From NCBI RefSeq assembly GCF_963517015.1, contig NZ_CAUQDV010000001.1, forward strand, positions 1,742,001 through 1,806,000: DNA of 64,000 nucleotides, written 5' to 3'. The translations under genes were made by a program, and so were the position numbers. The notes under the pieces are model-generated. The model was not told where the DNA came from. It made no database searches and saw only the letters and a list, made by a program, of their open reading frames with translations. The stretch is from an uncultured Devosia sp. Lineage in GTDB: Bacteria; Pseudomonadota; Alphaproteobacteria; Rhizobiales; Devosiaceae. Shown here piece by piece: positions 42,354 to 50,493 of this stretch. Position 1 is the first letter of the stretch, and the number at the start of each line of letters is the position of its first letter.

Positions 42354-42560
42354 CTACAGCTCCGTCATGCAGATCGCTTTTCCAACTGTTTCGTCGGGCG
42401 TTTCATTCATCGGATAGGCTGTGACAACCCGATATCCGGGTCCTCCTGGCCGCGGGTTGTAAGTAATATAGACTTCCACCCAATACGTTGTCCTGATCAC
42501 CGGTGGTGTTGAAAGGGCCGGTGTTGTGCAGCGGCCATCGGCCGATTTTCTTGTTTCAGC
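42354..42560 (-). pseudogene. Truncated C-terminal fragment of a polymorphic (RNase A-like?) toxin
   Basis: An open frame of 68 codons ends in TAG next to the immunity-like gene. It is preceded by an in-frame TAA at 42563-42561 and has no ATG start. Its C-terminal half reads TTYWVEVYITYNPRPGGPGY then RVVTAYPMNE. The strand-turn-strand ending in V-T-A-Y-P is what I know from the CDI-type bacterial RNase A-like toxin tail. The N-terminal part needed for secretion is missing, and upstream lies the promoter of an unrelated gene. It reads as a remnant left after deletion or rearrangement. Confidence 0.5.
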
Positions 42561-42638
42561 TTACGGGAATTCGCTAGCAGACTGTTAGCGTTGCGTGCAG
42601 CATTCCGGCGCGTTGAGTGAGATTCGGAGGAGTCTGGA

Positions 42639-43130
42639 ATGAGCACCGAAAGCGATATTGCGCTGGTCAAGCGGCAGGAGCAGGAGCTCGTGCTGGAGGC
42701 GTTTGACGAGGCGACGGCTTTTGCGCTGGGCAGTGCCATCTATCAACGTGCCGTGGCCGAGGGGCTGGGGCTGGTGGTCGACATCCGGACCTGGGATCGG
42801 CAGATGTTTTTTGCGGCGACGCCGGGCACGAGCGCGGACAATGCCGAATGGGTGCGGCGCAAGATCAATACGGTAAAGCGTTTCCACCGCGCCAGCTATC
42901 GCATGGTGCTGGAGCGGGGCGAGGTGGCGTTTACCCCACAGTCGGGCTGCGATCCGGCCGACTATGTGATCGCTGGCGGTGGATTTCCGCTGCGGGTCAA
43001 GGGGGCTGGCGTCATAGGTTGCCTGACCATTTCAGGCTTGCCGGGGCGCAAGGATCATGGCGTCGTGGTGGACGCACTTTGCGATCATCTCGGTCGTGAC
43101 CGCGCCATGTATTCATTGCCGACGGAATAG
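42639..43130 (+). CDS. UPF0303/heme-degrading-domain-like (GlcG/HbpS superfamily) protein
   Basis: 163 aa. UPF0303 hallmarks: KRQEQELVLEAFDEATAFALGSAIYQRA, VVDIRTWDRQMFFAATPGTSADNAEWVRRKINTV, and the C-terminal GGGFPLRVKGAGVIGCLTISGLPGRKDHGVVVDAL. The family is related to HbpS/GlcG proteins that can bind heme or oxidised flavin-like ligands, but the in vivo role is uncertain. An AGGAG site lies 8 nt before the ATG. It precedes the phzF-like gene by 3 bp, so the two form an operon. Confidence 0.9.
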   Translation: MSTESDIALVKRQEQELVLEAFDEATAFALGSAIYQRAVAEGLGLVVDIRTWDRQMFFAATPGTSADNAEWVRRKINTVKRFHRASYRMVLERGEVAFTPQSGCDPADYVIAGGGFPLRVKGAGVIGCLTISGLPGRKDHGVVVDALCDHLGRDRAMYSLPTE

Positions 43131-43133
43131 ATA

Positions 43134-44021
43134 ATGAAGCTCAATTACCTCCTGCTCGATGTTTTCACCAAGGAACGGTTGGCCGGCAATCAGTTGGCCG
43201 TGGTCTGCAAGGGCGACGGGCTGCTCGATGACGAGATGCAGGCGATCGCCCGCGAGTTCAATCTCAGCGAGACGGTGTTCATCATGAAGCCGCAGACGGA
43301 GCGGAACACGGCCTGCGTGCGGATTTTCACGCCGCATCAGGAATTGCCCTTTGCCGGGCATCCGACCGTCGGTGCGGCGGTGGTGCTGGGCTTGCAGAAC
43401 AAGGTCAGCGCGGTCCGGCTCGAGGAAAAGATCGGGCTGATCACGGCGCTGTTCGAGCGCAATGACAAGCGTTCCGGCGAGGCGCGCTTTGCGCTGCCGC
43501 GGCTGCCGTCGCGGATTGCCGCGCTTACCGATACGCTGGGCATGGCGCAGGCGCTGGGCATCGAGGTCGAGGACCTCGGCTGCGACGTCTATCAGCCGGC
43601 GGTGTTTTCGGCGGGCGTGACCTTTCATCTGGTGCCGGTGCGCAATGCCAAGGTGCTGGCGAAAATCCGGGTTAACCAGGCCAAGTTCAACGACGTTTTT
43701 ACCCATGAGCACAATTCTGCCTATGTATTCACGCTGACGCCGGAAGAGCCAGGCAATGACATTGCTGCGCGCATGTTCGGCATGGATATCGGGGAAGACC
43801 CCGGCACCGGTTCGGCCGCGGCGGCGCTGATCGGCCTCTTGGCCGAGCATGAGAACCTGGGCACGGGGCAGAAGGATTTCGTGTTGCGGCAGGGTGTCGA
43901 AATGGGGCGGCCATGTCAGATCCGCATCCAGCTGCGCAAGGAAAACGACGTGCTGGTGCATGGCGGGATTGGTGGCGATGCGGTGATCGTTGCCGAGGGC
44001 GTTCTCGACCTCGGGGACTAG
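43134..44021 (+). CDS. PhzF family isomerase/epimerase-like protein
   Basis: 295 aa, two-lobed diaminopimelate-epimerase-like fold. Family marks: YLLLDVFTKERLAGNQLAVV at the N-terminus, the catalytic Glu in EFNLSETVFI (near residue 46), RIFTPHQELPFAGHPTVGAAVVLG, and late ARMFGMDIGEDPGTGSAAAAL, followed by the RQGVEMGRPCQI segment. Members isomerise small acids (PhzF of phenazine synthesis) but most, including this one outside any phenazine cluster, have unknown substrates. Co-transcribed with the UPF0303 gene. Confidence 0.93.
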   Translation: MKLNYLLLDVFTKERLAGNQLAVVCKGDGLLDDEMQAIAREFNLSETVFIMKPQTERNTACVRIFTPHQELPFAGHPTVGAAVVLGLQNKVSAVRLEEKIGLITALFERNDKRSGEARFALPRLPSRIAALTDTLGMAQALGIEVEDLGCDVYQPAVFSAGVTFHLVPVRNAKVLAKIRVNQAKFNDVFTHEHNSAYVFTLTPEEPGNDIAARMFGMDIGEDPGTGSAAAALIGLLAEHENLGTGQKDFVLRQGVEMGRPCQIRIQLRKENDVLVHGGIGGDAVIVAEGVLDLGD

Positions 44022-44101
44022 CCGAACCGATTTTGCGCAAAGTGGCCTTGCAGCCTTTGCAAGATTCGCGCATTGTCCACTCAACACACGGGACTAAACG
44101 C

Positions 44102-44227
44102 ATGCAGCGCAAGCGCGCCATTGCCATCGCAATCTCCAAGACTCAGGAACGCAACCGCGTCCTGACGATTGCTGCTGGCCTGCTGCTGCTTCCTGCTGCC
44201 CTGCTTCTCCTTCTTATCAGCCCCTGA
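44102..44227 (+). CDS. 41-aa Leu-rich ORF before leuA: leader peptide or small membrane protein
   Basis: It begins MQRKRAIAIAISKTQERNRV and continues into GLLLLPAALLLLLISP, with 10 Leu in 41 residues, nine of them in two runs near the end. A GGGA precedes the ATG. It ends 112 bp before leuA. Two readings compete. The first is a Leu-codon leader peptide for attenuation of leuA, supported by position, the Leu runs and a bipartite hairpin that begins at its stop (CCCCTGA/TCAGGGG, 44221-44262, with an inner GCTCG-AAA-CGAGC). The second is a genuine one-helix membrane protein with a basic N-terminus. No T-run terminator follows, which weakens the first. Confidence 0.5.
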   Translation: MQRKRAIAIAISKTQERNRVLTIAAGLLLLPAALLLLLISP

Positions 44228-44339
44228 TCACCGGCAGCTCGAAACGAGCGGGTCGTCAGGGGATAGTGCCATAAGCCGAACAGAAAATGTCCGGCCTGCA
44301 GAGCTGCATGACTCTGGGCCGATCGATAGGGTTTGAGAA

Positions 44340-45896
44340 ATGTCCGTTACCGATACCAATACAGACCGCGTCTTCATCTTCGACACCACGCTGCGCGACG
44401 GCGAGCAGAGCCCCGGCGCGACGATGACGCTGGAAGAAAAGCTGCAGGTCGCCGAGACGCTGGACGAGATGGGCGTCGACATTATCGAGGCTGGCTTTCC
44501 GATCGCGTCGAATGGCGACTTCGAGGCGGTGGTGGCCGTGGCCAAGCAGGTCAAGCGCGCGACCGTCGCTGGTTTGGCCCGTGCGATTACCGCCGATATC
44601 GATCGGGCAGGGGAGGCGGTGCGCCATGCCCAGCGCGGCCGCATCCATACATTCGTTTCGACCTCGCCGATCCACCTGGCGCATCAGATGAAAAAGACCG
44701 AGGACGAGGTCATCGAGATCATCGCCCGCACGGTGGCGCAGGCGCGCAACCTGATCGACGATGTGGAATGGTCGGCGATGGACGCGACCCGTACGCCGCT
44801 GGAGTTCCTCAAGCGCTGCGTCGAGACCGCGATCAAAGCCGGCGCGACGACGATCAACCTGCCCGATACGGTCGGCTATGCTGTTCCGGACGAGCACGAG
44901 AAGATGTTCCGCGATATCATCACGCAGGTGCCGGGCGCCGACAAGGCGATCTTCTCGGCCCATTGCCACAATGACCTGGGCCTGGCCGTGGCCAATTCGC
45001 TGGCGGCGGTGCGCGGTGGCGCGCGGCAGGTGGAATGCACGATCAACGGATTGGGCGAACGCGCCGGCAATGCGGCGCTGGAAGAGATCGTGATGGCGCT
45101 GCGCACGCGCGGCGATGCCATGCCCTATCACACCGAAATCGAGAGCACGCATCTGGCCCGCGCCAGCAGGGTCGTAGCGGCGGCGGCGAATTTCCCGGTG
45201 CAGTATAACAAGGCCATCGTGGGCAAGAATGCCTTCGCGCATGAAAGCGGCATCCACCAGGATGGCATGCTCAAGAATGCCGAGACCTATGAGATCATGA
45301 CGCCGGCCAGTGTCGGCATCAAGGAAACCACGCTGGTCATGGGCAAGCATTCCGGCCGCGCCGCCTTCAAGGACAAGCTGCGCGAGCTGGGCTACGAGCT
45401 GGGCGACAATGCGTTCCAGGAGGCCTTCCAGCGCTTCAAGGACCTGGCCGACCGCAAGAAGCATGTCTATGACGCCGATATCGTCGCGCTGGTCGATGAC
45501 GAAGTCGGCTCGGTCGGCGACCGCATCAAGCTGGTTGACATGGAAGTGGTCAGCAAGACCGGTGGCGTGCACAAGGCGACGATGACGCTTTCCATCGACG
45601 GCGAGGAAACCTCGGTGACCTTCGAGGGCACGGGTTCTGTCGACGCGATCTTCAACGCGATCAAGCAGGGTGTCGGCCAGGAGCCGCATCTGGTGCTCTA
45701 TGCGGTGGATGGCGTGACCGGCGGCACCGACGCGCAGGCCTCGGCCCATGTGCGCCTCGAATTGAATGGCAGGATCGTCTCGGGCAATGCGGCCGAGCCC
45801 GATACGCTGGTGGCCTCGGCCCGCGCCTATCTCAACGCCTATAACCGCCTGCTGATCGACCGCGGCGCGGCTGCGCAAGGCGCGATGGCGGGGTAA
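44340..45896 (+). CDS. leuA: 2-isopropylmalate synthase
   Basis: First committed step to leucine: acetyl-CoA plus 2-ketoisovalerate. 518 aa, LeuA type 1. The HMGL-like catalytic barrel opens FDTTLRDGEQSPGATMT, with metal His in SAHCHNDLGLAVANSLAAVRGGARQVECTINGLGERAGN. FAHESGIHQDGMLKN and GKHSGRAAFKDKLRELGYEL mark the linker region. The C-terminal LeuA_dimer domain (about 375-505) carries the leucine feedback site. The ATG at 44340 has AGGG and GAGA upstream. A 318-bp gap before it holds a Leu-rich ORF. Confidence 0.98.
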   Translation: MSVTDTNTDRVFIFDTTLRDGEQSPGATMTLEEKLQVAETLDEMGVDIIEAGFPIASNGDFEAVVAVAKQVKRATVAGLARAITADIDRAGEAVRHAQRGRIHTFVSTSPIHLAHQMKKTEDEVIEIIARTVAQARNLIDDVEWSAMDATRTPLEFLKRCVETAIKAGATTINLPDTVGYAVPDEHEKMFRDIITQVPGADKAIFSAHCHNDLGLAVANSLAAVRGGARQVECTINGLGERAGNAALEEIVMALRTRGDAMPYHTEIESTHLARASRVVAAAANFPVQYNKAIVGKNAFAHESGIHQDGMLKNAETYEIMTPASVGIKETTLVMGKHSGRAAFKDKLRELGYELGDNAFQEAFQRFKDLADRKKHVYDADIVALVDDEVGSVGDRIKLVDMEVVSKTGGVHKATMTLSIDGEETSVTFEGTGSVDAIFNAIKQGVGQEPHLVLYAVDGVTGGTDAQASAHVRLELNGRIVSGNAAEPDTLVASARAYLNAYNRLLIDRGAAAQGAMAG

Positions 45897-45906
45897 GTCA
45901 GACTTC

Positions 45907-45959
45907 CCCACATTCGATGTTATTCCGGCCCGAGCCGGGGTGACATCGTGGAATGTGGG
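45907..45959. repeat. Short hairpin form of the TCATCCCGGCC repeat, after leuA
   Basis: CCCACATTC...GAATGTGGG outer arms and an inner GATGT-TATTCCGGC / GCCGGGGTGACATC. The inner part matches the ends of the long repeats at 18716 and 56638 with the variable core deleted. Located 10 bp after the leuA stop, it probably doubles as a transcript end. Confidence 0.72.
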
Positions 45960-46091
45960 CGAGCCTTGATGCCCTGCGAGTTTTTTGCCTCCCATTTCCC
46001 CGAATAGCTGATGCTCGCGTTGGGGCCTTGTCTATGACGGCTGGCTGGGCCACCACTGCGCTTCCAGCCTAGGGGGCCCAAGCTGAACCTG

Positions 46092-47024
46092 TTGTCCGAG
46101 ATTCGCGGTCTGCTGACCGGCGTGGCGGTGTTCGCTGCGCTGGCGCTCTTGGCCGTCAGCGTGGATTTTGGCGTGCCGGGGCAGGAATTGCTGGGCACGC
46201 TGCGCTTCCATATCGGCTTTGCGGCGCTGAGCCTGCCGGTGCTGATGCTGATTTTCGGCGCGCGCCTGCGGGCGGGCTGCATGTTGCTGGTGACCCTCGC
46301 GAGCCTTGGCCAGAGCATCGGCATCGTGCTGGCGCAGCAGGAGATGCGCGCTCCCTATGCCGGAACGACTGTCGAGGCCAGTATCACGCTGCTCAGTTTC
46401 AACGTGTTGGGCAGCAATGAGCGCGGGCAGGATGCGGCGCGGTATATTGCTGGGAGCGGCGCCGATGTCGTCGTGCTGATGGAGGCCGCCGGCGTGCAGC
46501 CCTTCATGGACGAACTCGATGCCGTCTATCCCTATCGCGTGGGTTGCGAGACGTCCGCCTGCGACATGGCCATCCTGTCCAAATTGCCGATCCTCGACAG
46601 CGCGCGGGAAACCTTCCGGGTCATTCCGCGTCAGCGCCTGGCGCGCGTGACGCTGGATGTTGGCAATGGACGGCGGGTAACGCTGGTGGGGGCGCATGTC
46701 TCCAAGCCCTATTTCGACGACATTGCGGAAACCGAGCTGCTGGCGGCCGCGCGCTTCCTGAGGGATATCGACGGTCCACTGGTGCTGGCGGGAGATTTCA
46801 ACGCCGCGGCCTGGTCTGACCGCATGGCGGTGTTTGCCGATGTGCTTGAGCTGGTGCCGCCGCCGCATTACCCCGGGACGTGGCCGGTGGAACTGGGGGC
46901 GCTTGCGGCGCCGATCGACAATGTCTTCACGCGCGGCGATGCCCTGGTGGACTATATCCAGGCGACGCGGGAAGCCTATGGCTCCAATCACCTCGGCCTG
47001 TTCGCCAAAATCAGCTTTTACTAG
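46092..47024 (+). CDS. Membrane-anchored endonuclease/exonuclease/phosphatase (EEP) family protein
   Basis: 310 aa if started at the TTG at 46092; the start is uncertain. Three N-terminal membrane helices (about 5-85) tether an EEP domain. That domain has the family motifs LLSFNVLGSN, VLMEA (metal Glu), HVSKPYFD, LAGDFNAAAWS (catalytic Asp/Asn), PIDNVF and the final SNHLGL His. Bacterial relatives with this layout are annotated as endonuclease/phosphatase of unknown target and may hydrolyse extracytoplasmic phosphodiesters. The last 4 bp overlap the convergent hisC stop. Confidence 0.88.
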   Translation: MSEIRGLLTGVAVFAALALLAVSVDFGVPGQELLGTLRFHIGFAALSLPVLMLIFGARLRAGCMLLVTLASLGQSIGIVLAQQEMRAPYAGTTVEASITLLSFNVLGSNERGQDAARYIAGSGADVVVLMEAAGVQPFMDELDAVYPYRVGCETSACDMAILSKLPILDSARETFRVIPRQRLARVTLDVGNGRRVTLVGAHVSKPYFDDIAETELLAAARFLRDIDGPLVLAGDFNAAAWSDRMAVFADVLELVPPPHYPGTWPVELGALAAPIDNVFTRGDALVDYIQATREAYGSNHLGLFAKISFY

Positions 47025-48127
47025 TCCGCGAGGCCGGCCAGAACCTGGCCCAGCGCTTCCTCGAGCAGGGAGCGATCTTCTGCCGTGCCGGCGCTGACGC
47101 GGATGCAGCGGTTGAGCGGGGCCACGCCGGGCATGCGGATGAAGACGCCGTGCTGGGCCAGGCCATCGACAATGGCACGGGCGTAGGTGCCATCACGGCC
47201 GCAATCGAGAGCGATGAAGTTGGTGGCGGTCGGCAGAGGCACCAAGCCGTGGCGGCGGCCGATCTCGGCGGTATCGGCCAGTGAGGCCTGCACTTCGGCG
47301 ATGGACCAGCGCAGATGCGCCTGATCGGCCAGGGCGGCGATGGCGCCGGTCTGGGCGATGTTGCTGATGCCGAAGTGATTGCGGATGCGGTTGAAGGCAG
47401 AAATGCTGGCCGCCTCGCCGATGACATAGCCGACGCGGGCGCCCGCCAGGCCATAGGCCTTGGAGAAGGTGCGCATGCGCAAAAGGTTTGGTCGGGCGAT
47501 GTCGATGGGCGGCAGCGTGCCTTCGGGAGCGAATTCGCCATAGGCCTCGTCGAGCACGATCATGGTGGTTTCGGGCACGGCAGCAATGAAGCGTTCGACG
47601 GATGCGGCGTCCCACCACGATCCCATCGGGTTGTCGGGATTGGCGAGATAGACCATGGCGGCACCGGTTTCACGCGCGGCGTGGGCCAGGGCATCGATGT
47701 CTTCCCGGTCCTCGATATAGGGCACGGTGTGCACCAGCGTGCCATAGCCGGCGAGATGGTAGTTGAAGGTGGGGTAGCCGCCCAATGAAGTCACGACCGT
47801 GCTGCCGGGCGCGGCGTAGAGGCGGACGGCCATGCCAAGGATGGCATCGACGCCTTCGCCGGGCATGACATTGGCGAATGCAATGCCGAGGTGGTCGGCG
47901 ATGGCCTGGCGCAGATCGTGGTTTTCCGGATCGCCATAATGCCAGCTGTCGCGGGCGGCGCGGGCCATGGCTTCGAGCACGGAGGGCGCCGGCCCGAAAG
48001 GGCTTTCATTGGCGCCGATGCGGGCACGCAGCGCAATGCCGGTGCGGCGGGATATGGCTTCGGGACCGACAAAGGGCACGGTCTCGGGCAGGCTGGCGGC
48101 AATGGGGGAGAAGCTGGGAAGGGGCAC
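47021..48127 (-). CDS. hisC: Histidinol-phosphate aminotransferase-like PLP enzyme
   Basis: 368 aa class I/II aminotransferase. PLP-binding features: ANESPFGPAPSVLEAMARAA, GEGVDAILGMAVRLYAAPGSTVVTSLGGYPTFNYHLAGYGT, YLANPDNPMGSWWDAASVERF, IVLDEAYGEFAPEG, and the Schiff-base Lys in RMRTFSKAYGLAGARVGYVIG. The C-terminus has the substrate Arg in CIRVSAGTAED. It is HisC-like in size and motif set, but paralogues acting on aromatic amino acids look alike, and no other his gene is near, so the exact substrate is open. Confidence 0.85.
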   Translation of the reverse strand: MPLPSFSPIAASLPETVPFVGPEAISRRTGIALRARIGANESPFGPAPSVLEAMARAARDSWHYGDPENHDLRQAIADHLGIAFANVMPGEGVDAILGMAVRLYAAPGSTVVTSLGGYPTFNYHLAGYGTLVHTVPYIEDREDIDALAHAARETGAAMVYLANPDNPMGSWWDAASVERFIAAVPETTMIVLDEAYGEFAPEGTLPPIDIARPNLLRMRTFSKAYGLAGARVGYVIGEAASISAFNRIRNHFGISNIAQTGAIAALADQAHLRWSIAEVQASLADTAEIGRRHGLVPLPTATNFIALDCGRDGTYARAIVDGLAQHGVFIRMPGVAPLNRCIRVSAGTAEDRSLLEEALGQVLAGLAD

Positions 48128-48172
48128 GGGCGACTCGCTTGGTTGCCCGATCTTAGTTTGAATAATCGCGGA

Positions 48173-48271
48173 CTAGCCAGCCGTGCTCAGGGCAAGCTGG
48201 TACAGGGCATAGATGCCCAGCCAGGGCAGGACGGTGATGGCAAGATAGGTCAGTTCACGGCGAAAGCACAT
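48173..48271 (-). CDS. Candidate 32-aa single-helix membrane protein
   Basis: The ORF runs from an ATG at 48271 (GGAG 8 nt upstream) to TAG at 48175-48173. It reads MCFRRELTYLAITV then LPWLGIYALYQLALSTAG: a basic start followed by one hydrophobic span, ending without a tail. It lies 45 bp upstream of hisC on the same strand and could be in its 5' transcript. It contains no His, so it is not a his attenuator. Real small proteins of this kind are common, but chance cannot be excluded. Confidence 0.45.
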   Translation of the reverse strand: MCFRRELTYLAITVLPWLGIYALYQLALSTAG

Positions 48272-48353
48272 TTGATACTCCATTCGCCGCAAGCAACGGG
48301 CGGTTGCGGGGGGAAGTTTCAACGGCATAACATATGAGAAAAAGGGCTAGGAC

Positions 48354-48722
48354 TTGATCGATATCAATGCTTTAGCTGTTCGCGGCGACTATGTTGCGTT
48401 TGACCGAATTGCCAGCGATGCTGGTAAGGCCGTGGAAAGCATAAGGCGCCATATTCCGGACCGGCCTGTCCCATGGCATTTTTCCAGACAAGCCATTTTG
48501 AAGGATCCAGAGATGAAGCCCAGCTATGTTCTCGCCAGAGACCACCTGCAGCGTGCAGCTTCCATTTTACAGGGTTCGGACAGCCGGACGCGCCAATTGC
48601 GCTATATCATCGAGCGGACGATGGTCCTGATCGATGAAGCCAATCAGGACGTGCCGGTGCTCAGCACCAGCAATGTCCTGGATTTTTCAGATTTCCGCAG
48701 CGGGCGCGCAGGGCTGGACTAA
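48354..48722 (+). CDS. Hypothetical protein, 122 aa
   Basis: No family recognised. TTG start preceded by a weak AAAGGG; no better start is in frame. Mostly helical and soluble, with a basic N-terminal third (ASDAGKAVESIRRHIPDRP) and a regular helix RDHLQRAASILQGSDSRTRQLRYIIERTMVLIDEA. Lower GC than its neighbours in the first half. The last 4 bp overlap the convergent mscS gene. The absence of stops and sensible amino-acid composition favour a real gene. Confidence 0.6.
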   Translation: MIDINALAVRGDYVAFDRIASDAGKAVESIRRHIPDRPVPWHFSRQAILKDPEMKPSYVLARDHLQRAASILQGSDSRTRQLRYIIERTMVLIDEANQDVPVLSTSNVLDFSDFRSGRAGLD

Positions 48723-49516
48723 GCCTGATCAGGCGCTGGCTGGGCAAAGCCGCCGGCGTCGTCGATGATCTTGCGCAGGCGTTCCTGCAGGTCCGACCGG
48801 GCCTGATTCCATTCCTGGCTGCGCACCGGCACGCGGGCCGCCAGGGTGATGTTGCTGTCGCCCAGCGTATCCACCAGCACTTCGGGCTTGCCGTTGACCG
48901 GAAGGTCCTGCGCGGCAAGGCCTTCGCCAACCGCTGATCGCACGCGGTTGAGATCGGCATTGCGCGGCACGGTGAACTTCATCTCGACGATGCGCGAAGG
49001 CTCGCGGGTGTAGTTGATGATGCGGGCGTTGGACAGTTTGGAATTTGGCGCGAAGAGGAAGACGCCATCCTGGGTGCGGAGCAGGGTGGCAAAGAGGCCG
49101 ACTTCGACCACAGTGCCGACCGTGCCTTCAGCATCGATATAGTCGCCGACGTTGAAGGGGCGCAGGAAGAGCAGCATGATGCCCGCAGCAATGTTGGACA
49201 GCGTGCCCTGCAGCGCCAGGGCGACGGCCAGACCGGCGGCACCCAGCACGGCTAGAATCGATGCGGTCTCGACGCCGAACTGGCCGAGCACGACGATGAT
49301 GGTGACGAACAGAATGGCGTAGCGGACCACCTGGCCGACCAGCGGCCCGACGGTGACGTCGCGCTTGAGGCGCTGGCTAAGCAGGGCGGCGATATAGCCG
49401 GACACGAACTTGGCGATCATCCAGCCAGCGGCCAGCACGATGAGCGCGACCAGCACAGACCAGACGTTGGAAATGATCCAGGCGGTGGATATGCCGAAGA
49501 TGGCAGCGTCGTTCAT
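48719..49516 (-). CDS. Small-conductance mechanosensitive channel (MscS family)
   Basis: 265 aa from the ATG at 49516 (AGGAGC upstream); the frame extends 16 codons further without support. Three membrane helices (about 12-105). The pore helix and MscS signature are FGVETASILAVLGAAGLAVALALQGTLSNIAAGIMLLFLRPFNVGDYI, then the beta domain (GTVGTVVEVGLFATLLRTQDGVFLFAPNSKLSNARIINYTR) and the C-terminal cage region. It opens to release solutes on osmotic down-shock. Confidence 0.95.
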   Translation of the reverse strand: MNDAAIFGISTAWIISNVWSVLVALIVLAAGWMIAKFVSGYIAALLSQRLKRDVTVGPLVGQVVRYAILFVTIIVVLGQFGVETASILAVLGAAGLAVALALQGTLSNIAAGIMLLFLRPFNVGDYIDAEGTVGTVVEVGLFATLLRTQDGVFLFAPNSKLSNARIINYTREPSRIVEMKFTVPRNADLNRVRSAVGEGLAAQDLPVNGKPEVLVDTLGDSNITLAARVPVRSQEWNQARSDLQERLRKIIDDAGGFAQPAPDQA

Positions 49517-49744
49517 GGCGGGCTCCTGACGTTTCTCGTGCAGGGGAAAAGACAGCAGGCGCAAAAGGTTGCCTCAAGAGTTTTCCACAGAGCGAGAAGA
49601 TGCGGCAAATTTCGCGCGGAAAGCGGCGGGAATCCGGGCCTGTGACGAAATGGCAAAGCTGATATGAAAGAAAAGTGTCATGAGGCGCTAGACAGGGCCA
49701 AATCGGCTGGCTATAGAGGCGCCACTTTGGAAGCCCAAGCAGAT

Positions 49745-49820
49745 GGGCGAGTAGCTCAGCTGGTAGAGCAGATGACTCTTAATCATCGGGTCCACGGTTC
49801 GAACCCGTGCTCGCCCACCA
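49745..49820 (+). tRNA. tRNA-Lys (anticodon CTT)
   Basis: A 76-nt cloverleaf: acceptor GGGCGAG/CTCGCCC, D-arm with AGCTCAGCTGGTAGAGC, anticodon stem GATGA/TCATC around the loop CTCTTAA (anticodon CTT at 49778-49780), T-arm GGTTCGAACCC-type loop, discriminator A and an encoded CCA. Followed by its own terminator. Confidence 0.98.
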
Positions 49821-49830
49821 AAGTCCTTCA

Positions 49831-49860
49831 AAAGGCGACCTTCGGGTCGCCTTTGTTGTT
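49831..49860 (+). terminator. Terminator of the tRNA-Lys gene
   Basis: AAAGGCGACC-TTCG-GGTCGCCTTT, a perfect 10-bp stem with a UUCG loop, followed by GTTGTTT. Confidence 0.93.
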
Positions 49861-49892
49861 TCTGGCATTTGCCGACATATGCCCCAAGAAAA

Positions 49893-49920
49893 AGCCCCGC
49901 CGAAGCGGGGCTGTTGTGTT
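49893..49920. terminator. Second hairpin terminator
   Basis: AGCCCCGC-CGAA-GCGGGGCT preceded by an A-run and followed by GTTGTGTT. It could also act on the minus strand for the Cys-rich small gene. Confidence 0.75.
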
Positions 49921-49938
49921 CTGGATTTGGCTTTAGTT

Positions 49939-49991
49939 GGTCACGTTCTCGAACCGCAAAACCGGCGTCCACTTTTGCTGAGAACGCTCCA
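49939..49991. repeat. Dispersed 50-bp palindromic repeat, copy 3
   Basis: Same family as 22580-22631 and 27241-27293 (ggtcacgttctcgaaccgc, then aaaaccgg-cgt-ccacttttgctgagaacgctcca pattern). It lies immediately before the stop of the minus-strand Cys-rich gene. Confidence 0.85.
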
Positions 49992-49996
49992 CGCGC

Positions 49997-50185
49997 TTAG
50001 CTGCGGCCGGCGGTGTGCTGGCCGCACCAGTCGTCGGTCTTGACCAGCGGCCAGATGGCGGCGGGCTTGTTGGATTCAACCGAAGAGGGGACCGGCGGAT
50101 GGGCGCGGCAGACGCCGGCAGAGGCGTCGGAATGGTCTTCAAAGAATACGCAGGAATTGCAGGTCGAAGCGGTGGATGCGGCCAT
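49997..50185 (-). CDS. Small Cys-rich protein, 62 aa
   Basis: No named family. Start taken at the ATG at 50185, since TTTGGAG sits 7 nt ahead of it; a GTG three codons earlier overlaps that ribosome site. The sequence has CNSCVFFE near residue 9, AGVCRAHPP near 26 and DDWCGQH near 54. Four Cys plus two His (AHP, QHT) suggest a small metal- or cluster-binding fold. The divergent promoter region carries two Irr-box-like palindromes, hinting at iron-dependent control. Confidence 0.75.
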   Translation of the reverse strand: MAASTASTCNSCVFFEDHSDASAGVCRAHPPVPSSVESNKPAAIWPLVKTDDWCGQHTAGRS

Positions 50186-50254
50186 GTCGTTCACTCCAAA
50201 TGGTGATATTTGAATTCAGGAAATCTTGCGATCTCAATCAGTTAGAGTTTGTAG

Positions 50255-50302
50255 TCTGGAATGAATCCAAACTGCAAGCGAATAGTTTGGAATGAATCTA
50301 AA
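50255..50302. promoter_or_regulatory. Two tandem Irr-box (ICE)-like palindromes
   Basis: TCTGGAATGAATCCAAA (50255-50271) and TTTGGAATGAATCTAAA (50286-50302) share 15 of 17 bases and are centred 31 bp apart, about three helical turns. The Irr iron-control element of Hyphomicrobiales is TTTAGAA-N3-TTCTAAA; each copy matches it except at two to four positions. They lie about 70-120 bp upstream of the Cys-rich gene and 190-240 bp upstream of terC. Confidence 0.6.
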
Positions 50303-50493
50303 CTGCGGCTGTCAGCTTTTCCGAGTGCGGCCTCTTGCGGGCCAACCTGTCGTGAGCCTGTCGGGATGAGCGCCAAACCCCAACAAATCTAACACTTTTG
50401 TCGATAACGGCGCTGTGAGCGCTTTCCAGCGGAGGATCGGAGGCGTATAGCGCCTGCGACATTCTGTTCGCATTTCCCGCCAAGGACCCCCTC

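Noticed and set aside
49745..50185. tRNA-Lys as an attachment site of an integrated island
   Set aside because: No integrase nearby, no direct repeat of the tRNA 3' end in the following sequence, and neighbours are ordinary chromosomal genes.
50200..50493. Possible yybP-ykoY manganese riboswitch before terC
   Set aside because: The conserved paired GGGGAG-type core of that riboswitch is not present; only the Irr-like boxes and A/T-rich promoter sequence are visible.
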